64,000 bases of DNA from Ampelocalamus luodianensis (lineage: Eukaryota; Streptophyta; Magnoliopsida; Poales; Poaceae): positions 26,356,875 to 26,420,874 of the forward strand of contig CM070623.1 in the NCBI GenBank assembly GCA_036346255.1, written 5' to 3'. Below are positions 48,938-60,528 of this stretch, in pieces (the stretch's first letter is position 1; each line of letters opens with the position of its first letter). A program made the translations under genes and the position numbers. The notes beneath the pieces are model-generated. The model made no database searches, was not told where the DNA came from, and saw only the letters and a list, made by a program, of their open reading frames with translations.

Positions 48938-49962
48938 TTCTTGATTCGAAGACACTTCAAGTAGAAAGAAAAAGATCTAGATAGTTAGCTCGCATTTGAT
49001 CTTCACGCTCCCATGTTGCTTAATCTTCAGTGTGATTGCTCCACTGAACCTTGATGAATTTGATATTGCGATTTTGCGTCTTGCGCTCCTTCTCCTCAAG
49101 AATGCGAATCGGCGCTCCCGATAAGAAAGATCGGATTGCAAGTAAAGTTTTTCCAGCTCAGTTGCTTCGGTTGGGACACGAAGACACTTCCTCAGTTGTG
49201 AAACATGGAAAACATCATGTACATCAACAAGTGATGGTGGCAATTCTATTTGATAAGCCTCCGGTCCCAACTTTGCTAGAATTGAAATGGTCCGATGTAG
49301 CGCGATGCCAATTTGCCTTTGACTTGGAAACAATGTGTTCTTTTCATTGGAGAAACCTTAAGATAGACATGATCATCCACCTCAAAGCTCAACTCCCGAC
49401 GACGACGGTCGGCATAGGACTTCTGACGAGATTGAGCCGTCTGAAGTCGTTCGCGGATGACACGAACTTGTTCTTTCGCATCTTCTACCAAGGTTGGACC
49501 ATAAAATGGCCTCTCCCCGACTTCGGACCAGTTCAAAGGTGTCCTACAAGCTCTTCCATACAATGCCTCGAAAGGTGACATTTGAATGCTTGATTGGAAA
49601 CTGTTGTTGTAGGAGAACTCCGCAAATGGTAAACATCTCTCCTAGTTTTTGCTATAGGACAACACACATGCTCGGAGAAGGTCTTCTAAAATTTGATTCA
49701 CCCTTTCAGTTTGTCCATCTGTTTGCGGGTGGTAAGCAGAGCTGAAAGATAGATTGGTCCCCATTGCTTTATGTAAGCACTTCCAGAAGTAAGATGTGAA
49801 CTGAGGACCTCTATCCGAAACGATTACTTTTGGTATACCATGGAGACAAACAATTCTGGAGATATAAAGCTCGGCTAGCTTATCCCCATGGTAGGTGGTC
49901 TTAACAGGAATAAAATGGGCAACCTTTGTCAGACGATCGACAATTACCCAAATAGAATCGGA
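48938..49962 (-). pseudogene. Gypsy integrase core and C-terminal chromodomain region, broken (element A)
   Basis: It continues the polyprotein after the TGA at 49963. The minus strand reads WVIVDRLTKVAHF, then VIVSDRGPQFTS with the second catalytic Asp, then HPQTDGQTERVNQ with the Glu. A TAG replaces Trp at about 49648. The frame 49276-49581 carries the MSPFEALYGRACRTPLNW segment. After a frameshift near 49300 comes HDVFHVSQLRKCLRVP and the SNHTEEEATWE-like tail, itself partly scrambled. The role is insertion of the cDNA; it is inactive here. Confidence 0.9.
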
Positions 49963-52725
49963 TCAAGCTTGACTCCTTGGAAGGCCGGTGATAAAATCCA
50001 TGCCAACTTCTTCCCATTTCCACTTTGGAATGGGCAGGGGTTGTAGAGTACCTGCTGGCTTCAAATGCTCAGCCTTCACTCTTTGGCATACATCACACTC
50101 GGCAACATATTGAGCGATTTGCCTCTTCATTTGGCTCCACCAAAGCCTTTTCTTTAGATCTTGGTACATCTTGGTACTACCCGGGTGAATAGAGAATTTG
50201 GAGTCATGAGCCTCTTTGAGAATTAGTTCTCTCAAGGTATGATCACCGGGCACCACTAACCGGTTTCCCAACCACAAGATGCCTTGTGCATCTTCTTTGA
50301 AGCACTTGGCCTTGCCTTGCTTTACTTCTTCCCAGATCTGAGCTACTTCTGCGTCAGTCTTCTGGGCTTCTCTAATCTGGTCCTCAAGTGTAAAATTCAC
50401 ACTAAGGGCAACAAGAGAACCTTCTTCAATTATCTCTAGGTGCAGAGATTGCATCGCAGCACACAACCCTGCCGAAATGGGAGTTACCGATATACAGTTG
50501 CACTGAGACTTTCTGCTTAGGGCATCAGCTACCACATTTGCTTTTCCTGGATGATAATGGAGTCCAAAATCATAATCTTTGATCAACTCAAGCCATCTTC
50601 TTTGCCTCAAATTCAGATCGGCTTGAGTGAAGATATATTTAAGACTCTTGTGATCGGTGTAGATCTCGCAACGATTACCGATAAGGTAATGTCGCCAAAT
50701 CTTGAGAGCATGAACAACCGTTGCGAGTTCCAAATCATGAGTGGGATAATTCAACTCATGTGGTCTCAATTGCCTCGATGCATAAGCTACCACTCGGCCC
50801 TCTTGCATAAGCACACAACCGAGCCCATGGCGAGATGCATCGCAGTAAATGTCAAAGCTCTTGTGAATGTCGGGCAGGATAAGTACTGGAGCTTTGGTCA
50901 GGCATTTCTTTAGGATCTGAAAACTCTCCTCACATTCAGGCGACCATTCAAACTTCTTTTCTTTCTTTAGAAGTTGAGTCATTGGCCTCACAATTTTGGA
51001 GAAGTTCTGGATGAACCTGCGATAATAACCCGCAAGTCCGAGAAAACTGCGAATATCAGTGATATTTCTGGGTTGTCTCCAATCAAGGACATCTTGCACT
51101 TTGCTTGGATCAACAGCAATACCGCCCTTGGATAGGACATGTCCCAAGAAACGAACTTCATAGAGCCAGAACTCGCATTTACTGAATTTGGCATAGAGCT
51201 GATGTTGACTAAGCTTTTCCAACACAAGCCTCAAGTGTTGCTCGTGTTCTTCATCAGACTTTGAGTAGATAAGGATGTCATCGATGAATACAACAACAAA
51301 CTTATCCAAATACTCCATGAACACTGACTTCATAAGATTCATGAAGTATGCCGGTGCATTCGTCAGACCAAAAGACATAACAGTGTACTCGTATAGACCA
51401 TACCGAGTAGAGAATGTTGTCTTCGGAATGTCCTCTGTTCTGACCTTGATTTGATGGTAACCTAGTCTCAAGTCAATCTTCGAGAACACTTGAGCCCCAC
51501 TCAATTGATCGAATAAATCATCAATCCGCGGAAGCGGATATTTATTCTTGATAGTGACTTCATTTAACGGACGGTAGTCCACACACATCCGCAAACTCTT
51601 GTCTTTCTTTTTGACAAAGATGGCCGGACATCCCCAAGGTGAGGAGCTCGGCCTAACAAATCCCTTGTCTTGAAGTTCTTGGAGTTGCTTCTTCAATTCT
51701 TCTAACTTATTAGGGGGCATCCGATATGGCCGTTTTGAGATTGGCGCAGTACCGGGTACAAGCTCGATGACGAACTCAACTTCTCGATCAGGAGGCATGC
51801 TTGGGAGTTCTTCAGGGAATACATCTGGATATTCACACACCACTGGCACCTTCTCAATTTCAAGAGATGTACTAGCTTCTAACGCATAAAGATGAGAACT
51901 GCCCACAGATGGTGCAAAAACGACCTGATTGCCGTCTTCGCTAGTGACAGAAATAGACCGTTGAGCACAATCGATCTTTCCCCGGTTCTTGGACAGCCAA
52001 TCCATCCCTAAGATCAGATCAATACCCACTGAATTTATCACAATTAGATTTTCCAAGAAGTTAACCTTTTGAATTTCCACGTTTACGTCCCGACAGACTT
52101 GATCGGTTTGGAAAACCGATCCCGGCGACTGGATTTGATAAGGTGGCTGAAGTTTATGTATTTCAAATTGATTAAGTGCAGCATATTCTTCTTTGATGAA
52201 TGAATGAGATGCTCCTGAATCAAATAAAACTGATGCTGGACAAGAATTAACAAGAAGTGTACCCAAAACGACGTCTGGAGCATCGCTTGCCTCCTCAGCG
52301 GTGACGTGGTTCACTCGGCCACGTGCAGGGATCTGAGGAGGGGTAGATGCTGCCCTCGGGGGTGGTGTAGGTCTTGCCACCGCTGGTGGTGTAGGAGCTC
52401 GATAAACCTGAGGCATTCCCCGCTGCTTGGCGAGGCAGTGAGAGGCATAGTGGCCCTGGCGACCACAACGAAAACAGGTGACATTAGGCTTGTAAGTACC
52501 ACTGTTTTGGGAGTTCTTACTCCCATTATTCCGCTGCACCGTAGGTGGAGAAGGTCGTGGAGGCGCCACAGAGGCCTCGGTGGCACTGGGCTCGAGAACG
52601 AGGTGCCTAGGGCGGTCGGTGGCGTTGTCGAGAAACCGCGCCGCTGAAAAGCGAGCGGCTTTCTTCCTCTTCTGAACTCCTCTGACCACACTCTTGTGCT
52701 CCACTACAATGGCCTTGTTCACCAA
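49963..52725 (-). CDS. Gypsy Gag-Pol open portion: zinc knuckle, protease, RT, RNase H, integrase N-terminus (element A)
   Basis: 920 codons open on the minus strand. In order: gag tail with a CCHC zinc knuckle (C84, C87, H92, C97); retropepsin with DSG at 169-171 and ILGMDWL at 238-244; RT from about 310 to 545 with D418 and the FIDD box (D482, D483); RNase H with D629, E666, D691 and D734; integrase HHCC zinc domain (H840, H847, C877, C880) and the first catalytic Asp (D910). The visible catalytic residues are all intact. The first Met is not the true start: the frame joins gag upstream through a frameshift. It ends at a TGA where relatives have a sense codon. The product would reverse transcribe the element in cytoplasmic particles. 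Confidence 0.93.
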   Translation of the reverse strand: MVNKAIVVEHKSVVRGVQKRKKAARFSAARFLDNATDRPRHLVLEPSATEASVAPPRPSPPTVQRNNGSKNSQNSGTYKPNVTCFRCGRQGHYASHCLAKQRGMPQVYRAPTPPAVARPTPPPRAASTPPQIPARGRVNHVTAEEASDAPDVVLGTLLVNSCPASVLFDSGASHSFIKEEYAALNQFEIHKLQPPYQIQSPGSVFQTDQVCRDVNVEIQKVNFLENLIVINSVGIDLILGMDWLSKNRGKIDCAQRSISVTSEDGNQVVFAPSVGSSHLYALEASTSLEIEKVPVVCEYPDVFPEELPSMPPDREVEFVIELVPGTAPISKRPYRMPPNKLEELKKQLQELQDKGFVRPSSSPWGCPAIFVKKKDKSLRMCVDYRPLNEVTIKNKYPLPRIDDLFDQLSGAQVFSKIDLRLGYHQIKVRTEDIPKTTFSTRYGLYEYTVMSFGLTNAPAYFMNLMKSVFMEYLDKFVVVFIDDILIYSKSDEEHEQHLRLVLEKLSQHQLYAKFSKCEFWLYEVRFLGHVLSKGGIAVDPSKVQDVLDWRQPRNITDIRSFLGLAGYYRRFIQNFSKIVRPMTQLLKKEKKFEWSPECEESFQILKKCLTKAPVLILPDIHKSFDIYCDASRHGLGCVLMQEGRVVAYASRQLRPHELNYPTHDLELATVVHALKIWRHYLIGNRCEIYTDHKSLKYIFTQADLNLRQRRWLELIKDYDFGLHYHPGKANVVADALSRKSQCNCISVTPISAGLCAAMQSLHLEIIEEGSLVALSVNFTLEDQIREAQKTDAEVAQIWEEVKQGKAKCFKEDAQGILWLGNRLVVPGDHTLRELILKEAHDSKFSIHPGSTKMYQDLKKRLWWSQMKRQIAQYVAECDVCQRVKAEHLKPAGTLQPLPIPKWKWEEVGMDFITGLPRSQA

Positions 52726-53420
52726 GTGTTGGAAATTACGAAATCATGTACAGCTAGAGCAGTGCTTCTCTCGATCAAGCGCCCATGAACCGATTACGCC
52801 GGCGGGTGTCGGTGGAGACGTCATCAGGGGCGTAGCGAGCTAAGGAATTGAACTCCTGAAGATACTCAGTGACAGTCTTCCTTCCTTGCTTCAAAGCAAG
52901 AAACTACTGCTGCTTGATCGACATGACCCCATCAGGAATATAGGCATCCCTGAAGGCCACTCGAAACTCATTCCATGATGGAACTTCTCCGTCGGGCTGC
53001 ATGGCGGAAAAATTATCCCACCATGCACTAGCAGCACCCTCCAGTTGATAACTGGCAAAGAGGACCTTCTCAACGCCTGTGCACTGAGCAATAGCTAGCT
53101 TCTTTTCAATATCTTTAAGCCAATCTTCAGCCTCTATTGGATCCCCGGTGCCCGCAAAGGTTGGGGGATTTGTCCGCTGAAATTTAGCGAGACCCCCACG
53201 CGGCCGAAGATTTCCCCTCCCCCGCTGCGCGAGCGGGAGAAATGTTGCGGCGATAACCGAGAATCCTCGTCTGGTCCATCCTATTCCGCTCGATTTGAGC
53301 TGGGACCTCTGCCATTGAGGCGGTGGAGGAAGCACTTCCTCTTGGTCTCAGACAGGAGGCGTCGCGGGGTGGAGACCCCTCGCCACGGAGAGCTCTCGCA
53401 CGAGTGTTAGGGCCTGACAT
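52726..53420 (-). pseudogene. Gypsy gag N-terminal and capsid region, broken (element A)
   Basis: The likely start is MSGPNTRARALRGEG at 53420. A frameshift near 53330 leads into the frame 52904-53335, which holds the retrotransposon gag domain (TFAGTGDPIEAEDWLKDIEK, then SAWWDNFSAM). A TAG after SIKQQ at about 52905 replaces a Glu codon. The frame then reads LALKQGRKTVTEYLQEFNSL until a second frameshift at about 52790, after which the 920-codon frame takes over at HLVNKAIV. Gag forms the particle. At least three lesions disable this copy. Confidence 0.88.
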
Positions 53421-53766
53421 CTTGAAGTGACAAGGAAAATTAAAAGAGGCCAAGATTACTAGAAAAAGATGTGAATTAAAAATCTGGACAGCAAGCACAT
53501 AGTTCTTAATTAAGCATGCATAATGATATAGAATGCACAAAAACAAAACACCAAATGGGCGTACAAAGGCGCTAAGGCCAGTACAAGATCCATAAATTCA
53601 AATCATAGTTTTCCCAATGCAATTACATCCATAAAGGCCTGTGGGCGAAAAGCAACTATCTAAAATAAAAGTTCTTGCAAGAGAAACATTAATGACTCAA
53701 TTACTACTAGCTTATTACAGGAATTTAAAGATACATGCTTGACCCTGAGCTTACACCTACAACATC
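53421..53766. other. Spacer between the upstream ORF and gag of element A
   Basis: AT-rich, no coding. It separates the stop of the 270-codon ORF from the gag start and could be leader for gag translation. Confidence 0.6.
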
Positions 53767-54579
53767 CTAAATGTTGTTCCAGTCAAAGTTCACCGGGAAC
53801 TCGTCTAGAAGATGTGCCCCAGGGGATCCCGTATCATCGGGGTTTCCTAGATTAGGAAGACGCAAAGGGGAGCCTTGCTCTATCACATGGCCTCCAGCAG
53901 GTTCCATCATATGAGTACGAGCAAAGCCGACCGACATACGGGCCTGGCGTCTCGCCCTATAGTTGGGTACACGCCCTAGCACTTCCGGAAGACGGTACAT
54001 CGGTGGTGCTGAAGCATATGGGGGAATCTCATTTGCGCAATAAATCACATGGCAGTCAACAATCCCCATGTTACACATGAGTTGTAAGTGCTCTTGGGCC
54101 ACCACGAGACGTTGACGAGTCTCGTACAACTCATACACAGTGCACCGATGGATTTGGTCCATGATATGAACCAATCTTGCCAACTGCCTAACCTGGGGAT
54201 CTTCCCCAAACTGGATCTGGGCAAAGGTGTCCACCTCTGTGCCACGCTCTCTCATAGGAAAATGGTCGTAAGGCGGTTGAGACAACTCCGTCAGATCATA
54301 ACGGAGGTGGCTCATAGCCACACGAGCCACTTCCTGTAGAGCCATGGCCTCAGAAGTGCCACGTGCCTGGAAACAATATGGGATACTCCCCGTGACTTGT
54401 CTGGCGATAATGTTGATCACGGCCAAGTATTCCTCCATGCCTGGCCCCCTGTCGCGGCGATAGATGGCGTAGGTCGGCTGGTAAGTAAAGTTCACCCTCC
54501 ACATCATATCTCGGAGAAGCGCCGGGTATCCATCCACGTTCTCAGCTTGAGTTTCCTTGACTAGATATTGACGACTCAT
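53767..54579 (-). CDS. Extra ORF upstream of gag in element A, 270 residues, function unknown
   Basis: An uninterrupted frame from ATG at 54579 to the stop at 53767, starting 200 bases inside the primer site and in the same orientation as gag. It begins MSRQYLVKETQAENVDGYPA, is mostly helical-looking and charged, has no signal peptide, membrane segment or zinc motif, and ends DEFPVNFDWNNI. A relic with the same order and matching ends is present in element E (2907-3727). From memory, some rice Tekay-type elements such as RIRE3 and RIRE8 carry an ORF at this place. Unlike gag and integrase here, it has no stop or frameshift. I cannot assign a biochemical role. Confidence 0.8.
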   Translation of the reverse strand: MSRQYLVKETQAENVDGYPALLRDMMWRVNFTYQPTYAIYRRDRGPGMEEYLAVINIIARQVTGSIPYCFQARGTSEAMALQEVARVAMSHLRYDLTELSQPPYDHFPMRERGTEVDTFAQIQFGEDPQVRQLARLVHIMDQIHRCTVYELYETRQRLVVAQEHLQLMCNMGIVDCHVIYCANEIPPYASAPPMYRLPEVLGRVPNYRARRQARMSVGFARTHMMEPAGGHVIEQGSPLRLPNLGNPDDTGSPGAHLLDEFPVNFDWNNI

Positions 54580-54779
54580 CTAAAGGAAAGAAAAACAAGG
54601 TAAGACTTCTTTTTCAATTCAAACAAGAGTAAGGTAAGAAAAGGCACTAAGAGGGGTGAGGAATAAAAGATATTCCTAACTTACACTTTCTTAAATTAAT
54701 TTGATAATTTAAAAATATTTTGACTTAAAAGACTTACTAACTCTAACGCTAGTGCTATCTCTAACCTACAGTCAGTATG

Positions 54780-54791
54780 GCTCTGATACCA
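54780..54791 (-). other. tRNA primer-binding site of element A
   Basis: The plus strand reads GCTCTGATACCA, the complement of TGGTATCAGAGC (initiator Met tRNA), four bases from the LTR edge at 54796. Confidence 0.95.
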
Positions 54792-54795
54792 ACGC

Positions 54796-57700
54796 TGTGG
54801 GGACCCCGGATTATCTCCGTAAGACCGAGACTAAGCATGATCTTAAGGACATAACCCTGGATCTCTGGTAAATGGATTCCAACTTAACTCAATCTAAATG
54901 AGAGGTTTGACTGAAAACTAGAGCCCCGACGATCATGCGCGCCGCTCCTCTGCGAGCACTACATGATTGTCGGTTCTCCCAACAAGTCAAGCACTACACT
55001 TAGTGAGTTAAATAGGAAACCATGATCAGCGAGCATGACTTATACTGGCTCCCAAGATCAGCGACCAATAAAACCATACTCTCGTACAACGTTGATCACA
55101 TCCATACAACACTCATACATAAATAGTACAAAAGTTATACAACACAGTTCCAAGTTTACAACTAACATTGGTGGCCGACCGGCCAAATTAAATAAGTTCG
55201 TAGCGGAAGCAAGTAAATAAACCAAAATGCCAGCAGTGGTATGCCCCATAACCCATCGACAACCGACTGGGAGTTAAGAGATAGCATACTACTCATCAGT
55301 GTCGCCTAAATCGGCACCGACAAGCTCATCGGTCTCAATATCTTCCTCACCTGTAAAAGCCAGCAAACATCTGGCTGAGTACAAAAGAGTACTCGCAAGT
55401 CTTACACAAATAAAAATAGTTATGCATAAGGTCATTCAAAGGAAGGGCTCATATTGGCTTAGTTTTGCGAAAGAGACGCAACACTGAACAACCTACACAT
55501 ACTAGTTTTTCAAGTGCCATTTCAAAATCAGATTTGAAGTAGAAGTAAAGTATGTGAATAAGTAATGAATTGAATGACAAACAAATCATACAAATAGCAA
55601 AGTGGTTGTCCACTTTGATACAACAACAAACATGAATATCCCATTCATGACGAATACCGAGTTTACCCACAATTTTAATTCCAAGTCTAACAATAAGCAG
55701 CCACAAATTTCAAGCGCCGTGGACACGGCTATTCGAATAGATTTATACCCTGCAGGGGTGTACTACTTTACCCACACGACTTGATTAGCTCGTAAGCCTC
55801 CAGATGCCTCCGAATATAGCATACTTCCTATGGTATGACGGCCGGGTAAATCAAGATATGGTCATTTTTAGCAAGAAGATCCCATTAGGTAAGTCCCTCA
55901 ACCCAGGGCTCCTAGGAAACACAAGATGTTAACGTCTCCATCCTATCGGCCCAAAAGGAACACATGATTTCTCGGTCCTGTGCCCTTACAATTTCACCAC
56001 CGTGAGACTCAACACAACAGAACCTTCCCCCTACTTAACCATACGGCACCCATATACCGCATGTGATAGCACGAGTTTTACTTGAATTGCAACAACCCAA
56101 AGTTCGGTCCTTAATTGTCCAGACAAGTCAAACCACATACCCAACTCTCGTGCACAAAGCACCATCACTAACCAACACTTGTCCAGACCAAAAGCTCATT
56201 TAAAGTGATAAAATTTAACTCATAAAACAGATACAAAGGCCTGAAACAAAAGTATATAATGAGAGTTGTGTTTATCCCATAATTGTCGGGTTATTCCCGA
56301 CAATCAGACTACCGTTTCTAGACTTGCATGGCTAAGCAAAACCCGAACAATAATTTCACACATCCTATCATAAGCATTTCTGTACTGGAATAATTCATGG
56401 ATAGCCACAATGACAAGATAATAGGATGTGTCTAACTATTCATCACAAAAATAGCAACATTATCAAAATAGCATGCAAGCAGTTATCATTGAGCTAACTT
56501 AACAAAAATTGGGATCAAATATGATGCAAAAGAAAGTTCAAATGATGTTTGCCTTGCTGGTAGCTTAGTTGCTCACTCTTAGTCGCGTAGGAGTCGATAT
56601 CAATAGGCTCGGAATCTATATAATTGCAATTACCGAATAAACATCGAGAAATACCTCAAAATTCAAAATGCTCAAAAATGCATGATTTTTCTACAGTAGC
56701 TAAGTCATGATTTTAGATGATTTTTGGTGAAATAATTATTTCATTTTGATTTAGTATATGAAAGTTATGGTGGTTTGAATTTCAGATTTCAATATGCCTC
56801 CATTTATGTAATTTAATTATGAGATGAAAATTCGTAGAGCAGTGGTGAGCACATGGTTTATATGGATAAATAGGCAATATTATTACAAGTTCAAAACAGT
56901 TGAGCTTGCCTCAAATGGAGTTTTCATGATTTAGTTCTGAATCTCTAAAGTTATCAGCATTAATAGTATAAAAATAATGCCCCTTTGGGATCATTTTCCT
57001 CAAACTATAGTTTCTGTGACAGAGGCAAGTTTGAAACCACTTTTATAATTAAGTTTATTTGAAATAGAAATTATCAAAACTGATTTCACTGTTTTTGGAG
57101 TTTCCAAGAATTACTTATGAATTTTTAAAGTTACCTGCATTTTTCTATTGTAAAAATAATAGTGTTTATAGCTCATTTTCCAAAATAATGCTCTATGTTA
57201 CCGAGACATGTTTGAAACCAATTTTAATATAAAGTTCATTAAAAATAAAAATTTTCAGAAGTGGTTTCATTGCTTTTGGAGTTAAAATGAAATTGTCATG
57301 CATTTTAGAAGTTAATACCAATTTTCAGTGTACAAATAAATCGTTCACAGATTTTCTAAAGTATTTATCACTTTTCTTACTCACCTACACCTAGCAAAAG
57401 GGGATGACAAGTGGGACCAGGGTCAAGGGTTTGACCCAGTCAAGATGACTTGGTCTCGGCCGAAACTAGGCTGAAAGCGTAATCCAAAGAAAACGCCTTC
57501 TAAATGAGAAAACGTAAACTAGTTCTAAGTATACTAAGAATACGTGTTTCCTTAGGAGAATACATATTTCACAATCTACACTTCCACTTACTGGCCAAAT
57601 GGCCCACATGTCAATCTCAGATCTTAAATCGTTATTTCACTTCGTTTACTGTTCTTGGTCCCACATGTAAGTGTCTCATCCGTTACTTGACGGTCATTAA

Positions 57701-59468
57701 ATCGTAAGTGATGATTTGCCATTAATGACCCGATTTGAGCCTTAATGGCGAGGGTGCGAGATTGTCGGTAATCCGGACAATACCGTCGCGGTGCTCACCG
57801 GAGCCTTGCTGACGATCCTAGCCACGCAGGTATGGTGAGGCATGGTTGGAACCACAACGGTATGCGCACCTCCGGTAGCGGTGGCGGCGGCTGCCGGTCT
57901 AAAGCGGCGCGGCCGCAATGGCGGCGGCGCATCCGTGGTGTACGTGCATGTGCAAGTTAAGCTCCGCGGTGTGCAAACAAGCGTGCGCATAAGCTAAAGT
58001 AGTGCATACTAAAGGTCACCGAGGTTAAGGAGAGACCGGAGGAGCTTGGGGGTGGGTTGGCCACGGTAAAGGCGACGGCGGCGTCAAGCTCCACGGGGGA
58101 AAGCTCCCTGGGCAACATCACCGAAAAAAATGGAAGTAGAAATGACTTAAGAGGGTGGTGTAGATGGTGTGGTCAAAGGTAATCGAGGAATAGCTTACCA
58201 GGGTGGCAATGGGACGGTGAACAGTGCTTTCGGCCAAAAATGGGGCTAACCCAAATACAAACGCTCCTGAGAAGCAATCAAGCAATTAGTTGAGGGGAAA
58301 GCTTAGTTAGATCCTAAGACACATCGTGACGCGAAGGAAATTGAGAGGATCTCGCCGGAGATGAAGATGGTAATAAGGGTTAGTCGCGGGCGCGCTCTAG
58401 AGCCGGTGAGGACACGCCGGTGCCCTTGGATCTACAAGCAACGACATGACCTCAAGTGAGCGAAAATGAAGACGGCATGCAAAGTAGGAGGAGAGGGACT
58501 TGGTTTCGAGGACTTTCAGAAGAAGCGAGCTCGGGGAGCTTCCTCTCCTCGCGGAGGAGAAGTGAGGGAAAAGGAGTGCAAGGGCGGCTAATATTCTCGT
58601 AAGGGCGAGAGTGAAGCGGCGTGAGAAAGCGGAGCTCTAGGAGTGGCTGTCACGGTCGGTGGCTCACGGTGTCACTCACGCTAACGGAGTCCACGGTAGA
58701 GCAGAGACACCGCGTGGAGCTCGCGCCCGAGCGCTCTGCCGAGGTTGAAAGCGCCCGGCCGGTGGGCCCAACCGGTCGATGTACAGGAGTTGTGGCTCGG
58801 TGCGAAAGAGGGTTTCAATCGGGACCGTTAGATGGCGAATGGACGGATGAGATTGGCGGGGATTTCGGACTGGTCAGACGATGAGGAGATCTGGGTCATT
58901 GAACCTTGATCCGACGGTCGCATGCGAAGGTCTTTGTTAGGCGGTTGGTGGTGATTCAAAGTCGGACTCGAGCCAGGAATAGTGACGAGTTACATGCGGT
59001 CTAGGGTTTGATTGGAATTTAAATTGTTTTCCCTACTTTGACCAGGGGCTTAAAAATAGGAATGAAATTCCTAAAATCATGAAATAATTTGTAGGGGTTC
59101 CTGAGATAGCCTAGTGTCCATAAAAATTATTGAACCCTACTGTTCAAAATATATTTTGTAATATATAAACTCAAACTTAGGCTAGGTCTTTTAATGGTGT
59201 TTGAATTTTCTTAGGGTTCAAACCAGTCCCAAAAATTTGAGAAAAATTATATTAATTCAAGATAATTAAAATAGTATTTTAATAAATTCTTTCCAGAGGA
59301 TCTTTAGTAGCATTTATTTCAGTTTTAAGTTTGGAGTTCAAATTAAAGTGTATGTTTCAAATGTGTTTTGAGATTTTCCAAGTACAATATTTAAATAAAG
59401 AGTTTCTAAACATGATGCATGCTAATGAGATAAATAATAAACCTCTTTATTAATTTGGGGATGTGATA
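54796..59468 (-). mobile_element. 5' LTR of element A, complete
   Basis: 4673 bp from TGTGGGGACCCCGG (54796) to GGGGATGTGATA (59468). In minus sense it starts TATCACATCCCC, so the canonical TG has become TA. Hairpins are at 55377-55394 and 56282-56304. The region 57730-58880 is GC-rich (U3), and 58990-59468 is AT-rich and unique to this copy. Confidence 0.9.
56282..56304. repeat. 9-bp stem-loop in LTR A (right copy)
   Basis: ATTGTCGGG, loop TTATT, CCCGACAAT, identical to 46298-46320. Confidence 0.92.
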
Positions 59469-60229
59469 CTGTTTTAACAGTGTCTTCACTCCTCTGTCTG
59501 AGGATTTGCCGGAGTCGGTGACCGCCACCTTCCGCCGTCTTGACATCCTCCTCTGCCGCATCTTCTAGGTGATCTCCCACTTCCGAGGAGTTTACCGCAT
59601 CATCGACGTGGTCCTCCACAACGACGTTGCACGTCTCCAGATGGCTTGCCATCACTTGGACTGCTTAATCGAGGCAGCGGACGACCGAGTCGACCATGCC
59701 GAGACCCCTCAAGCAAGGGAAGAGAGCCTATGGGCTCAATTCTTCTTGATTCAACAGTCTGAGGGTCGTCAGAATCTACTCAAACGAGCGTCAACGGGTG
59801 GATGCATTTTGGGCTTCGTTCACTGATCACGAACTGTCCGATGCCGACGCCGCCGCCTACGAAGTTTTGAAGACGGAGATAGCAGCCTACCTCCGCCACT
59901 AGAAAAACTTTGTTTATTTAGGTTTCTACTTTTTTAATCTTTATAAGAAGCGACTAGCTACGCTGTTTGCCCATATGTAAATTCCAAAATGAAAAAAAAA
60001 TCTAGTTTGGAGGTGAAGTTGCTATATATATTATATGTTGAACTATATATCATAGTCGACGGTTTAGTGGTTAACAAATTTATTATATCCGACCTGTGAT
60101 ATATGTATCGATCATATAAAGCAAATTTTTAGCAGTATTTAAATGACAAAATTGACATATAAACATGTAATTTCTTCATGTCATGTAAATGTATACATGA
60201 TAATATATACGCTCCGTCTGTGATATGAG

Positions 60230-60318
60230 ACATATCACGGACGGTTCTATTATGGAACCGTCTGTGATAAGTATCACTGACAGTTCCATAATAGAACTGT
60301 CTGTGATATCTTTTTATC
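60230..60318. repeat. Inner inverted-repeat block of the right CACTA unit
   Basis: ATCACGGACGGTTC pairs with GAACCGTCTGTGATA, then ATCACTGACAGTTC with GAACTGTCTGTGATA. The following CTTTTTATCAGTAGG resembles a decayed CACTA 3' terminus. The left unit has the mirror block at about 9637-9700. Confidence 0.75.
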
Positions 60319-60430
60319 AGTAGGAGCCCGCTACGGTTTGCGCCCTAACTCGTCACTCCCCAGCGCCCTTATTCTCGTTTGTTCCCCTCCCCACCCAAGT
60401 GCCCCCGACCTCGACGCCACCCTTCTTCCT

Positions 60431-60528
60431 GTCACCATCGGTTATGACACCACGGTGCACTGCACAAGACACTCGTATGATAAGAGTGTCTTATGTTGTG
60501 TCACCGTTGTGACACAACTACGGTGATA
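60431..60528. mobile_element. Foldback (MITE-like) insertion of about 100 bp
   Basis: The ends are imperfect inverted repeats (GTCACCATCGGTTATGACAC on the left; ATCACCGTAGTTGTGTCAC reading inward from the right). A perfect 9-bp hairpin lies at the centre (AAGACACTC 60466-60474, GAGTGTCTT 60484-60492). The matching position in the left CACTA unit lacks it. No clear target duplication, so the superfamily is undetermined. Confidence 0.6.

Larger units (their letters stand above)
44801..59468 (-). mobile_element. Ty3/gypsy retrotransposon A (Tekay/Del-like chromovirus), nearly full length
   Basis: The 5' LTR is 54796-59468 and the deleted 3' LTR is 44801-48937. The target duplication CTGTT is perfect (44796-44800, 59469-59473). 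On the minus strand the order is LTR, primer site, extra ORF, gag, protease, RT, RNase H, integrase. The integrase tail is of the chromovirus type. Gag and integrase carry stops and frameshifts, and the polypurine tract is gone, so it is non-autonomous. It sits inside the small ORF of the right CACTA unit. Confidence 0.92.
44689..59902 (+). pseudogene. Small ORF of the CACTA unit, broken and split by element A (right copy)
   Basis: The first part (44689-44800) reads PTLMAYLARLYECLSGRMLM. The frame resumes after element A at 59474 with LPESVTATFRRL, a TAG in place of an Arg codon, then GVYRIIDVVLHNDVARLQ and EESLWAQFFLIQQSEG. After a frameshift it ends with an AAYLRH-type end before the TAG at 59900. 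The left copy (9959-10448) has the same protein with other lesions. Function unknown. Confidence 0.6.
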
